Part shown: piece after piece, positions 1 to 8,184 of the stretch
How the letters are laid out: every line of letters starts with the position of its first letter
Numbering within the stretch: the stretch's first letter is position 1
Assembly: GCF_017526105.1 (NCBI RefSeq)
Contig: NZ_CP071839.1
Span: 7,974,001-8,038,000, forward strand
DNA length: 64,000 bases
Reading direction: 5' to 3'
Source: Streptomyces cyanogenus
GTDB taxonomy: Bacteria > Actinomycetota > Actinomycetes > Streptomycetales > Streptomycetaceae
The notes under the pieces: model-generated
The model's input: only the letters and a program-made list of their open reading frames with translations
The model's database searches: none
What the model was told of the DNA's origin: nothing
Program-made: the position numbers and the translations under genes

Positions 1-852
1 TCACCCGCCCTGCTGTCGGAGGCCGCGCACTCGGTCGCGGACAGCCTCAACGAGGTCTTCCTGCTGGCCGCACTGCGCCGCAGCCGCCGCCCCGCCGACA
101 GCCGGCACCCCTTCGGCTACGGCAAGGAACGCTTCTTCTGGTCGCTCCTGGCCGCCGTCGGCATCTTCGTCATGGGCGGCTGCTTCTCCTTCTTCCAGGG
201 CGTCGAGGCCCTTCGCAGCGGCGCCGAGGAGACGTTCAGCGGCTATGTCGCGGGCCTGATCGTGCTGGGCGTGGCGCTGCTCGCCGAGGGCGTGTCGCTG
301 CTGCGGGCCCTGCACCAGGTGCGCCGGCAGGGCGGCGGCCTCGGCGCGCTGCACGACCCGGCGCTGCGCACGGTGGTCGCCGAGGACGGCACGGCGGTGC
401 TCGGCGTGACCCTCGCCCTGGTCGGGATGGTCCTGCACATGGTGACCGGGCAGGTCGTCTGGGAGGCGTCCGCCTCGCTGGCGATCGGCGCGCTGCTGGT
501 CTACGTCGCCTACCGGCTCGGACGCGACGCCCGCGCCCAGCTGATCGGGGAGGCCGCGGATCCGGAGCTGAGCGGCAGGATCCGGGCACAGCTGCGGGCG
601 CAGCCGGAGATCGACAGCGTGGAGGCGCTGTTCACCATGAAGACGGGCCTCGACTCCGTGCTGGTCGCCGCCCGCGTCGACCTGGTGCCGGGCCTGGACA
701 GCGAACGCGTCGAGGAAGTCGCCGTACGCATCAAGCGGTCCCTCGCCCGGACGTTCCCGGACGCCGGCCAGATCTTCCTCGATGTCACCGACCGGCCGGC
801 GGGCGAGGCACGGGAAAGCCCCGCCGCGACGGGGGAACGCGGCGGGGCCTGA
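1..852 (+). CDS. cation diffusion facilitator (CDF) transporter, 5' truncated
   Basis: The reading frame is open from the first base of the window, so the start and first membrane helix lie upstream. The visible 283 residues begin SPALLSEAAHSVADSLNEVF. The HSVAD segment is the metal-binding histidine/aspartate motif of CDF helix II. The nearby FGYGKERFFW is the other typical CDF signature, and three further hydrophobic helices follow to about residue 180. The C-terminal part (about 190-270) looks like the cytoplasmic CDF metal-binding domain. The family exports Zn, Fe, Co or Mn against protons; the substrate cannot be read from this fragment. The hydrophilic tail after about residue 265 is unremarkable. 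Nothing nearby links it to a partner. Confidence 0.88.
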   Translation, partial: SPALLSEAAHSVADSLNEVFLLAALRRSRRPADSRHPFGYGKERFFWSLLAAVGIFVMGGCFSFFQGVEALRSGAEETFSGYVAGLIVLGVALLAEGVSLLRALHQVRRQGGGLGALHDPALRTVVAEDGTAVLGVTLALVGMVLHMVTGQVVWEASASLAIGALLVYVAYRLGRDARAQLIGEAADPELSGRIRAQLRAQPEIDSVEALFTMKTGLDSVLVAARVDLVPGLDSERVEEVAVRIKRSLARTFPDAGQIFLDVTDRPAGEARESPAATGERGGA

Positions 853-931
853 CGCACCAGTGCCCGCCCGCGGGCCGGTTCACACGTCCCCGAAACAGAT
901 TTTTCTGAAATGGAGCCGTGTCCGGCCTGAA

Positions 932-1381
932 TCAGCTCTCGTCGAGCGGCTCCAGCACGAAGACCGGGATCTCCCGGGAGGTCTTCTTCTGGTAGTCGGC
1001 GTACGGCGGGTACGCGGCCACCGCCCGCTCCCACCACGCGGCCTTCTCCGCCCCGGTGACCTCCCGGGCCCGCATGTCCCGCTTCACCGGGCCGTCCTGC
1101 AGCTCGACGTGCGGGTCGGACTTCACGTTGAAGTACCAGACGGGATGCTTGGGCGCGCCGCCGAGGGAGGCGACCGCCGCGTACCGGCCCTCGTGCTCCA
1201 CCCGCATCAGCGGCGTCTTGCGGATCTTCCCGCTCTTCGCGCCCCGGGTGGTCAGCACGATCACCGGCAGCCCGGTGTCGAGCAGCGTCGTCCCCTTCGT
1301 CCCGCCGGAGCTCTCGTACAGCTCGACCTGCTCGCGCACCCACTGCGTCGGGCTGGGCTCGTACTCGCCCTCAAGAGGCAT
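932..1381 (-). CDS. F420-type nitroreductase-family (DUF385) deazaflavin oxidoreductase
   Basis: A 149-residue protein of the small split beta-barrel family that includes the mycobacterial F420-dependent nitroreductase Ddn. It shows the family core: PVIVLTTRGAKSGKIRKTPL (cofactor phosphate-binding region) followed by GAPKHPVWYFNVKSDPHVEL and the C-terminal PVFVLEP. The start chosen is the ATG at 1381, because AAAGGAAG lies just upstream on the minus strand; a longer open frame to 1453 has no ribosome site. Members use reduced F420 to reduce quinones, nitro compounds or enones. The true substrate is unknown. It stands alone, with its 3' end facing the CDF gene. Confidence 0.85.
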   Translation of the reverse strand: MPLEGEYEPSPTQWVREQVELYESSGGTKGTTLLDTGLPVIVLTTRGAKSGKIRKTPLMRVEHEGRYAAVASLGGAPKHPVWYFNVKSDPHVELQDGPVKRDMRAREVTGAEKAAWWERAVAAYPPYADYQKKTSREIPVFVLEPLDES

Positions 1382-1709
1382 GGGTTCCGCTTCCTTTCGT
1401 CGGTCCACGGTCTGTCTGCCACCGGCGTCAACACCGATGGCCGCCGCACACATCCCTACCGCGCGCGGCGTGCGCCGACGCGGCGATCACCTCAGGGACC
1501 GTCGCACCGCTCCGGCCACGCATCGGCCGCCCTGACCCATGGCCGGCTGCGGGCTGCGGGACGGTGGCCGGTTCCCGCCCCCGGACCCCGGGTGCTTCGG
1601 CCAGATGACGGAGGTCACCGAAGTGGCCGAACTTGACGTCGACCCATAGATGCCTGGGGCATCTAATGAAGATCGGCACGACGCACTTCTTCGTCTGCGA
1701 GGTCTTTCC

Positions 1710-2939
1710 ATGACGGAACTGACGGACATCAGCGGCCCGGCTGCCCAGGCCGAACCCGTCGCCTTCCCCCAGGACCGCACCTGCCCCTACCACCCGCCCA
1801 CCGGATACGCCCCCCTGCGCGACGGGCGACCCCTGTCCCGCGTCACCCTCTACGACGGCCGTGAGGTCTGGCTGGTCACCGCGCACGCCACCGCCCGCGC
1901 CCTGCTCGCCGACCCCCGCCTGTCCACCGAGCGGCACCGCCCCGGCTTCCCCGTGCCCACGCCCCGGTTCGAGGCCGGCCGCAACCGCAGGGTGGCCCTG
2001 CTCGGCCTGGACGACCCCGAGCACCACCGGCAGCGGCGGCTGCTGATCCCGTCGTTCACCGTCAAACGCGCCGCGGCCCTGCGGCCCTGGATCCAGCGGA
2101 TCGTGGACGACCTGCTGGACACGATGATCGCGCAGGGCCCGCCCGCCGAACTCGTCTCCGCCTTCGCGCTGCCCGTGCCGTCGATGGTGATCTGCGGCCT
2201 GCTCGGCGTGCCGTACGCCGACCACGAGTTCTTCGAGGAGCAGTCCCGCCGGCTGCTGCGCGGCCCGACCGGTGCCGACACAGTGGACGCCCGCGACCGG
2301 CTGGAGGAGTACCTCGGCGGGCTCATCGACGCCAAGGCCGCGGACGCCGAGCCCGGCGACGGCATCCTCGACGAGCTGGTCCACGAGCACCTGCGCACGG
2401 GCGAGCTGGACCGCACCGACGCCGTGTCGCTCGCCATCATCCTGCTGGTCGCCGGCCACGAGACCACCGCCAACATGATCTCCCTCGGCACCTACACCCT
2501 GCTCCGGCACCCCGACCGGCTGGCCGAGCTGCGCGCCGACCCCGCGCTGCTGCCCGCCGTCGTGGAGGAGCTGATGCGGATGCTGTCCATCGCGGACGGG
2601 CTGCAGCGGGTGGCGCTGGAGGACATCGAGATCGCCGGCAGCACGATCCGGGCCGGCGACGGCGTGCTCTTCTCCACCTCGGTGATCAACCGCGACACGG
2701 CGCTGTACGACGACCCCGACGCCCTGGACTTCCACCGCCCCGAACGCCACCACGTGGCCTTCGGTTTCGGCATCCACCAGTGCCTCGGCCAGAACCTGGC
2801 CCGCGCCGAACTGGAGATCGCCCTGGGCAGCCTGTTCACGCGGCTGCCCGGGCTGCGGCTGGCCGCCCCGGCGGAGGAGATTCCGTTCAAACCCGGCGAC
2901 ACGATCCAGGGGATGCTGGAACTCCCCGTGAGCTGGTAA
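1710..2939 (+). CDS. cytochrome P450, CYP105-like
   Basis: A 409-residue soluble bacterial P450. Landmarks visible are the I-helix VAGHETTAN with the acid-alcohol pair, the ExxR helix region around PAVVEELMRM, and the haem loop FGFGIHQCLGQNLARAELE with its cysteine ligand. The haem-loop wording and the immediately downstream [3Fe-4S] ferredoxin are typical of the CYP105 family, such as S. griseus SoyC, which oxidise xenobiotics and secondary metabolites. The ATG at 1710 is preferred; upstream in-frame codons give a non-conserved tail. No ferredoxin reductase is adjacent, so electrons probably come from an enzyme encoded elsewhere. Subfamily assignment is by eye. Confidence 0.92.
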   Translation: MTELTDISGPAAQAEPVAFPQDRTCPYHPPTGYAPLRDGRPLSRVTLYDGREVWLVTAHATARALLADPRLSTERHRPGFPVPTPRFEAGRNRRVALLGLDDPEHHRQRRLLIPSFTVKRAAALRPWIQRIVDDLLDTMIAQGPPAELVSAFALPVPSMVICGLLGVPYADHEFFEEQSRRLLRGPTGADTVDARDRLEEYLGGLIDAKAADAEPGDGILDELVHEHLRTGELDRTDAVSLAIILLVAGHETTANMISLGTYTLLRHPDRLAELRADPALLPAVVEELMRMLSIADGLQRVALEDIEIAGSTIRAGDGVLFSTSVINRDTALYDDPDALDFHRPERHHVAFGFGIHQCLGQNLARAELEIALGSLFTRLPGLRLAAPAEEIPFKPGDTIQGMLELPVSW

Positions 2940-2951
2940 GAGGCTCTGCTC

Positions 2952-3152
2952 ATGCACATCGACATCGACAAGGACGTCTGTATCGGCGCCGGGCAGTGCG
3001 CGCTGGCCGCGCCGGGCGTCTTCACCCAGGACGACGACGGCTACAGCACCCTCCTGCCCGGCAGTGAGGACGGCGCGGGCGACCCGATGGTCCGGGCGGC
3101 GGCCCGTGCCTGCCCGGTGAGCGCGATCACCGTGCGGGACAGCACCGGCTGA
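2952..3152 (+). CDS. [3Fe-4S] ferredoxin, P450 redox partner
   Basis: A 66-residue acidic ferredoxin. Its cysteine pattern (C10-x5-C16 and a late ACPVSAI) has three ligands and lacks the fourth cysteine of [4Fe-4S] proteins, as in the SoyB/SuaB type. It starts 12 bases after the P450 stop, so the two are almost certainly cotranscribed and this protein delivers electrons to that P450. A strong hairpin follows six bases after the stop. Function is inferred from family and position. Confidence 0.92.
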   Translation: MHIDIDKDVCIGAGQCALAAPGVFTQDDDGYSTLLPGSEDGAGDPMVRAAARACPVSAITVRDSTG

Positions 3153-3157
3153 CCGGC

Positions 3158-3198
3158 GTCCGGCGGCACGGTGACCGCGGGCCGTCGTGCCGCCGGAC
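3158..3198 (+). terminator. terminator hairpin after P450-ferredoxin operon
   Basis: GTCCGGCGGCACG (3158-3170) pairs perfectly over 13 bp with 3186-3198 across a 15-base loop. It sits directly after the ferredoxin stop, between convergent genes, so it may work in both directions. Confidence 0.7.
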
Positions 3199-3217
3199 GG
3201 GTATCGTCGGCGGGACC

Positions 3218-4069
3218 TCAGCGCACCTTGCGCACGTACCCGGCGCTGCCCGGGACCGACACGTCCCGGTCGCGGCGGACGACGCTCAGGCGGCCGCCCC
3301 AGCGGGCCCGGGCCGCGCGCAGGCCGCCGTCGGTGTACTCGATGTCCACCACCCGGTCGTCGAACGCCTTCGCGTACACCTCGCACTCGTCGTACTGTCC
3401 GCACTCCTCCGTCACCGCGAAGTCCAGTCCCGCACGCCCGCGCTGCCCGGCCAGCCCGGCGGTGTTCTTCTGCCCGATCGCCAGGTGCCGGGCGTGCGCG
3501 CGCCGGGAGAGCAGACGCATGAACGCGGTCGCGTCGGCCGCCGTGAGCAGCCGGTGGGAGCGGGTGTAGCTGTCGTAGTTGTCCGGCTCGACGGCGTCGT
3601 ACCCCTTGTCGGCGCAGCCGTCGATCCACCGGCCGACCCGCTGTGCCACCCGTTCCCGCTTGGCCGGGGTGCCGATGTCGAGCAGCGGCTCGTTCCAGTC
3701 CTCGTCGATGACGACCCTGCCCCGCGCGTCGCGCAGCAGCAGCTCGGCCGGCCAGGAGGAGCGCTCGGCGGGCTGCGCCTGGAACGCGTTGACGTAGCAG
3801 ATGTTGTACAGCCCCGGCGCCGGGGGGTCGGACCGGTCGCGGCTGACGATCCGCACGCCCGCGGGCGGGGGATAGGCACCCCCGATCTGGTAGTCGAACC
3901 CGGCGTGCCGCGGAGGCAGCCGCGGCGGGGCGGTCTTCGGCCCGCCGCCCTCCTCCCGCTCGCCGGAGGCACAGCCGGCCACCGCCGACACCACGACGAC
4001 CAGTACCGCCGCCAGCGCGCCCAGGGCCGTGCGCGACCCCGTGGCACGGCGCACACCCGTGGGGGGCAA
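3218..4069 (-). CDS. secreted lipoprotein, GH114-like (endo-alpha-1,4-polygalactosaminidase family)
   Basis: A 283-residue lipoprotein. The start is taken as the TTG at 4069, which has GGATGGAGCGGAC just before it; a longer frame to 4207 would overlap the divergent neighbour's control region. An arginine-rich n-region and hydrophobic stretch lead to the lipobox AVAGC. The mature part reads FDYQIGGAYPPPAGVRIVSR, YNICYVNAFQAQP, GYDAVEPDNYDSY and IGQKNTAGL, the TIM-barrel pattern of GH114, where acidic residues near the VEPDN strand are likely catalytic. GH114 enzymes cut galactosaminogalactan-type polymers. A surface or exopolysaccharide role is inferred. It is transcribed away from the aldo/keto reductase. 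Confidence 0.8.
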   Translation of the reverse strand: MPPTGVRRATGSRTALGALAAVLVVVVSAVAGCASGEREEGGGPKTAPPRLPPRHAGFDYQIGGAYPPPAGVRIVSRDRSDPPAPGLYNICYVNAFQAQPAERSSWPAELLLRDARGRVVIDEDWNEPLLDIGTPAKRERVAQRVGRWIDGCADKGYDAVEPDNYDSYTRSHRLLTAADATAFMRLLSRRAHARHLAIGQKNTAGLAGQRGRAGLDFAVTEECGQYDECEVYAKAFDDRVVDIEYTDGGLRAARARWGGRLSVVRRDRDVSVPGSAGYVRKVR

Positions 4070-4209
4070 GTCCGCTCCATCCTGCCCGCGCCGGGCGGCG
4101 CGGCACGTTCCCGGATCAAATCCCCCGCACGGCGGAGGAGTCAAATCGCCGACAGGCCGCCGTCGTAGGCTCTGTCGTGACCATCGTCCCGAAGGCAGGA
4201 GCAGCAACG

Positions 4210-5178
4210 ATGCAGTACGTGAAGCTCGGTTCGACGGGCCTGGACGTCTCGCGGATCTGTCTGGGCTGCATGACCTACGGCCTGCCCGACCGCGGCGTCC
4301 ACGAGTGGACCCTCGACGAGGAGGCGTCCCGACCGCTGATCCGGCAGGCGCTGGAGGCGGGCGTCAACTTCTTCGACACCGCGAACGTCTACTCCGACGG
4401 CACCAGCGAGGAGATCGTCGGCAAGGCGCTGCGGGACTTCGCGAACCGCGACGAGATCGTGCTGGCCACCAAGGTGAACGGCCGGATGCGGCCTGGGCCC
4501 AACGGGGCCGGACTGTCCCGCAAGGCCATCATGAGCGAGATCGACCACAGCCTGCGCCGGCTCGGCACCGATTACGTCGACCTCTACCAGATCCACCGCT
4601 ACGACCACGCGACTCCGGTCGAGGAGACGATGGAGGCGCTGCACGACCTGGTGAAGGCGGGCAAGGTCCGCTACATCGGGGCGAGTTCGATGTACGCGTG
4701 GGAGTTCTCCAAGGCGCAGTACACCGCCGAGCTGCACGGCTGGACCAAGTTCGTGTCCATGCAGAACCACTACAACCTGCTGTACCGCGAGGAGGAGCGC
4801 GAGATGCTGCCGCTCTGCGCGGACCAGGGCGTCGGCGTGCTGCCCTGGAGCCCGCTCGCCCGCGGCCGGCTCACCCGCGACTGGGGCACCGTCACCGAGC
4901 GCAGCGCGAACGACGACTTCGGCAGCCGGCTCTACCTGGAGAGCGACCGCGCGATCGTCGAGGCCGTCACCCGGATCGCGGGCGAGCGCGGTGTGCCCCG
5001 CGCCCAGGTGGCCCTCGCCTGGCTCCTGCACCAGGACACCGTGGCGGCCCCGATCGTCGGCGCCGCCAAGCCGCAGCACATCGAGGACGCGGTGGCGGCG
5101 GTCGAACTGGAACTGACCGGCAAGGAGATCGAGGAGCTGGAGCAGCCCTACGCGCCCCACGACATCAGCGGCCACTGA
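4210..5178 (+). CDS. aldo/keto reductase
   Basis: A 322-residue NADPH-dependent aldo/keto reductase with a (beta/alpha)8 barrel. The catalytic tetrad is visible: Asp and Tyr in FFDTANVYSDG, Lys in VLATKVNGRM, His in LYQIHRYDH. The nucleotide-binding end has PIVGAAKPQHIEDAV. The ATG at 4210 is chosen because GCAGGAG lies eight bases upstream; a GTG at 4177 would add 11 unconserved residues. Its length and ETMEALHDLVKAGKVRYIGA resemble the YajO/Tas-type branch. The physiological carbonyl substrate is unknown. A hairpin terminator follows about 95 bp after the stop. Confidence 0.92.
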   Translation: MQYVKLGSTGLDVSRICLGCMTYGLPDRGVHEWTLDEEASRPLIRQALEAGVNFFDTANVYSDGTSEEIVGKALRDFANRDEIVLATKVNGRMRPGPNGAGLSRKAIMSEIDHSLRRLGTDYVDLYQIHRYDHATPVEETMEALHDLVKAGKVRYIGASSMYAWEFSKAQYTAELHGWTKFVSMQNHYNLLYREEEREMLPLCADQGVGVLPWSPLARGRLTRDWGTVTERSANDDFGSRLYLESDRAIVEAVTRIAGERGVPRAQVALAWLLHQDTVAAPIVGAAKPQHIEDAVAAVELELTGKEIEELEQPYAPHDISGH

Positions 5179-5271
5179 ACCACTCCCCAAAGGGACGCGG
5201 GGAACTGCGCGACCAGCCACGGACGACCCGCAGCCGAACCACGGCCCGGTCCGCGGAGCACCCGGTGCGGA

Positions 5272-5300
5272 CCGTGCGGCGCGAACTCCGCGCCGCACGG
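5272..5300 (+). terminator. terminator hairpin after aldo/keto reductase
   Basis: CCGTGCGGCGCG (5272-5283) pairs perfectly over 12 bp with 5289-5300 across the loop AACTC. It is the only strong hairpin downstream of the reductase gene. Confidence 0.65.
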
Positions 5301-5686
5301 CCCCGCCCCCCTCGCTGTCCGGCAGCGCCACCCGCGCCCAGAAGCGGTCGGTGCTGCTGCCGTTGAAGAACAGCACGTCCCCCCGGGGCCGGACCTGACG
5401 GTGGAACGGGTGGCGGCGGCCTCCGGATTCCCGAGCCCGCGGGCGGGCGAACGGCAGTAAAGGGAGGAAAAGGCTGTCGTTGACGAGATGTCAATGAAGA
5501 AACCCGTGGCGGGGAATACCGGGAATCGGGAGATCTCTTGTTCGGACGTGATCGGCTGTGTAAAAGTGTGCGCTGTCGGCGCGCGGGCAAATACATTCCC
5601 TGTGTATGCGCCAGGCCGCTCCCGTACACCCCCCACGCTTCACAAGAGCCGCCTCAGGTGGACGTTCGAGCTGCCCATGCCTTCGT

Positions 5687-5702
5687 CATACCGTTTGGTA
5701 TG
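5687..5702. promoter_or_regulatory. inverted repeat upstream of sigma-like/lectin gene
   Basis: CATACC-GTTT-GGTATG is a perfect 6-bp inverted repeat in locally AT-rich DNA, 38 bp before the GTG start at 5740. It could be an operator or overlap the promoter. No regulator is assigned. Confidence 0.35.
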
Positions 5703-5739
5703 GACTAATTCCGGTAGTGCATTCGGGAGGAATTCGGCC

Positions 5740-7659
5740 GTGACCGAGGCAGGCCTGTCGGACGAGCAGCTGAGCGCCGAACTGAAGAAGTGGACGGGCG
5801 CGTCACCCGCCCTGCATCCCGTCGGCGAACTCCTCGACCGGCACTGGGCGGCGGCCTTCGCCTACGCCCGGCTGTGCACCGACGGTCCGCGCGCCGCCGG
5901 CATGCTCACCACGGCCGCCTTCACCCGGCTCTTCGGCGCGTCCCTCCGGCAGACCGGCCCGACGGCCGCCTGGCGGCCCCAGGTCCTGGTCGCCGTCCGC
6001 CGTATCGCGGCCGAGTGGGACACCGACGGCCGCCAGGAACTCCTCCACCCCGGGCTGCGCTCCGGCGACGGACCCGGCGAGCGTGCCGCGGCCCGGCTGC
6101 TGCCACCGCCCGAACGGCGGCTGCTGTCCCGCGCGTTCCAGCGGATCCCGGAGACCTCCCGTGCCGTGCTGTGGCACGTCGAGGTCGAGGCCGAACCCCT
6201 GGCCGTGCCCGCCGCGCTGCTCGGCCTGGACGAGGAGGACACCCGCGTCGAACTGGGCCGCGCCCGCGAGAGGCTGCGCGAGGAGTGTCTCCAGGTACAC
6301 CGCGAACTCGCCCCGGAGGCCGAGTGCCGGCGCTACCTGCGCATGCTGGACGTGACGTTCCGGCGCGGCGGCACCGACATCGACCCGGACCTGCGGCAGC
6401 ACCTGGCCGGCTGCGCCCACTGCGAGCGGACCGCCGGCCAGCTCGCCGAGTTCAACGGCACCGGCCTGGGCCTCGCGCTCGCCGAGGCGGTCCTCGGCTG
6501 GGGCGCCCACGGCTATGTGGAGTCCCGGGCGGTCCGCGCCGAGGAGCCCGCCGCACCGGTACCGGCCGCGGCCGCCGTCGTACCGCAGGGCGGCGAAGCC
6601 TTCACAGAGGCCGCCCCCGCCGAACCCGCCGCCCCCGCCGAACACGCCGTGCCCGGCCCGGGCACCGCCCGCCGCCGAGCGGCCGGCCGTGGCGTCCCGC
6701 CCGCCCGCCGCCGGACGTCCGGTTCCCCCGCCCCCGCCGGAGGCACCGAAGTCACCGCGGGCACCGAACCCGCCACCTCCCCCCGCTCCGCGCACCGCGC
6801 CGCCCGGCGTGCCCGGCGCAGGACCCTCGCGCTGGCCGTCGTCACCGTCAGCGGCCTCGTCGTCCTGCCCCTGGCACTGTGGTCGGCACTCGGCTCCCCC
6901 GACGGCCCGGCGCCCGGCGCCGCCGGCACGCCCTCCCGCACCCCGGGCAAGGACAGGCCCTCCCCGGGCGCCTCCTGGGCCGGCCGGAACACCCCGGGCC
7001 AGGGCACCCTGCACGGCAGGCTGCGCAACCTCGCCTCCGGCCTGTGCATCGGCGTCGTCGGCGGGCAGGCGGCCGAGGGTGCCGAGACGGAACTCGCCGA
7101 CTGCTCCGCCGCCCCGAGCCAGCAGTGGACGTACGAGACCGACGGACTGCTGCGCAACACCGCCGCCCCCGACCTGTGCCTGGACTCCCACCTCGGCTAC
7201 TCCGTGCGCCTCGCCCCCTGTACGGCCACCGGCAAGGCCGCCCGCGACATCCGCTACGACTTCACCCTCCAAGGCGCCCTGGTGCCACAGGCGAACCAGG
7301 GGCTGGCCCTCACCCCGTCCGCCACCGACGGCTCCGGCGCCCTCGTGCTCAAGATCCGCGCCGCGGGCACCGTCCAGCGCTGGTCCGTCGACACCGCCCA
7401 CCCGGACCTGCGGATGGAGAACGTCAACTGGCACCGGGACAACGCCCTGGCGTCCACCCCGCCCGCCCCTCCCACGACTCCCGGACCGGCCGCACCCACG
7501 CCGTCCCGGACGGCCGGGCCGACGCCCACGCCGTCCGCGACGACGTCCGCCCCGGCGCCCTCGCCGACCACCAGCGCCGACCCGTGCGCGAGGTACCCGC
7601 AGAACTGCGGCTGGGGTGGCGGCGGCTGGGACGGGGGCGGCGGACGCCACCGCCGCTGA
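5740..7659 (+). CDS. membrane fusion protein: sigma-like N-terminus, zinc finger, TM helix, ricin-type lectin
   Basis: A 639-residue protein; the GTG at 5740 follows GGGAGG by nine bases. Residues about 30-100 and 130-195 resemble regions 2 and 4 of ECF sigma factors; RIPETSRAVLWHVEVEAEPL and ARERLREECLQVHREL have the region 4 cadence. Next is a zinc-binding anti-sigma-like motif, H221-x3-C225-x2-C228, a Pro/Ala-rich linker, one transmembrane helix (about 362-384), and an outside ricin B-type domain (about 423-560) with QQW at 461-463 and QRW at 546-548. The tail is Pro/Thr-rich and ends in Gly/Trp/Arg. The layout suggests a one-protein sensor linking an external carbohydrate signal to transcription. 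A close paralogue lies at 17984-19516. The sigma assignment is by pattern and unproven. Confidence 0.78.
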   Translation: MTEAGLSDEQLSAELKKWTGASPALHPVGELLDRHWAAAFAYARLCTDGPRAAGMLTTAAFTRLFGASLRQTGPTAAWRPQVLVAVRRIAAEWDTDGRQELLHPGLRSGDGPGERAAARLLPPPERRLLSRAFQRIPETSRAVLWHVEVEAEPLAVPAALLGLDEEDTRVELGRARERLREECLQVHRELAPEAECRRYLRMLDVTFRRGGTDIDPDLRQHLAGCAHCERTAGQLAEFNGTGLGLALAEAVLGWGAHGYVESRAVRAEEPAAPVPAAAAVVPQGGEAFTEAAPAEPAAPAEHAVPGPGTARRRAAGRGVPPARRRTSGSPAPAGGTEVTAGTEPATSPRSAHRAARRARRRTLALAVVTVSGLVVLPLALWSALGSPDGPAPGAAGTPSRTPGKDRPSPGASWAGRNTPGQGTLHGRLRNLASGLCIGVVGGQAAEGAETELADCSAAPSQQWTYETDGLLRNTAAPDLCLDSHLGYSVRLAPCTATGKAARDIRYDFTLQGALVPQANQGLALTPSATDGSGALVLKIRAAGTVQRWSVDTAHPDLRMENVNWHRDNALASTPPAPPTTPGPAAPTPSRTAGPTPTPSATTSAPAPSPTTSADPCARYPQNCGWGGGGWDGGGGRHRR

Positions 7660-7661
7660 CG

Positions 7662-8153
7662 TCAGGGACGGTGCGCCGGCGGGGGCGGGATCGTCCCCAG
7701 GCCCGGGGCCGGTTCCGGCCACACCAGCAGCACCGGGCAGGGCGCGTGGTCCACGGCGAACCGCACGGCAGGACCGAGGCTCTTCGGGCCGAGCCGGGAC
7801 CGGTCCCCGTCCCGGGCCAGCACCAGCAGCCCGGCCCCCTCGGCGGCGGCCACCACCTCCCGCTCGACCCGGCCCGAGCGCTCCTCTCGCACACAGGGCC
7901 GGCCCAGCCGCTCGGCCGCCGCGGCGAGCAGCGAGGCCGCCGACGTGCCGCCGAGCGCCTCGACCCGGTCACCCGGGTCCGCCTCCCGGTGACCGCGGCC
8001 CAGCAGCCCGGCGAAGGCCCCGTGCGCCACCGCGGGCACGTCCGGTCCGCTCACGTGCAGCAGCACCACCTCGGCGCCGTCCGGCGCGTGGGCGCGCACC
8101 GCGTCCACGCAGGCGGGCCAGGTGCCCTCCACGAGCCAGGCGATCACCCGCAT
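7662..8153 (-). CDS. universal stress protein family protein
   Basis: A 163-residue single-domain UspA-like protein. The N-terminal strand reads MRVIAWLVEGTWPACVDAV, and the C-terminal half holds AEGAGLLVLARDGDRSRLGPKSLGPAVRFAVDHAPCPVLLVW. This matches the G-x2-G-x9-G-[S/T] ATP-binding layout only loosely, so nucleotide binding is uncertain. It ends three bases from the convergent lectin gene and lies just downstream of the ArsB-like transporter on the same strand (32-bp gap), so the two may be cotranscribed. Universal stress proteins often accompany transporters. A regulatory role on the transporter is conjecture. Confidence 0.82.
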   Translation of the reverse strand: MRVIAWLVEGTWPACVDAVRAHAPDGAEVVLLHVSGPDVPAVAHGAFAGLLGRGHREADPGDRVEALGGTSAASLLAAAAERLGRPCVREERSGRVEREVVAAAEGAGLLVLARDGDRSRLGPKSLGPAVRFAVDHAPCPVLLVWPEPAPGLGTIPPPPAHRP

Positions 8154-8184
8154 CCCTCGGCCTCCCTCGGCTCACGCGAACCCG

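Larger units (their letters stand above)
5179..5739. other. intergenic region with REP-like sequence and regulatory sites
   Basis: No convincing intact gene. Just after the reductase stop is GGGACGCGGGGAACTGCGCG, which I recognise as a sequence recurring between genes in many Streptomyces genomes. A terminator hairpin follows (5272-5300). At about 5310-5400, minus strand, a short frame reads GDVLFFNGSSTDRFWARVAL, possibly a remnant. From 5480 the GC content falls, marking the control region of the gene at 5740. Confidence 0.5.

Noticed and set aside
1428..4106. Minus-strand open frame of about 890 codons across the P450 region
   Set aside because: It lies antisense to clear P450 and ferredoxin genes and overlaps the GH114 gene in another frame; no domain seen.
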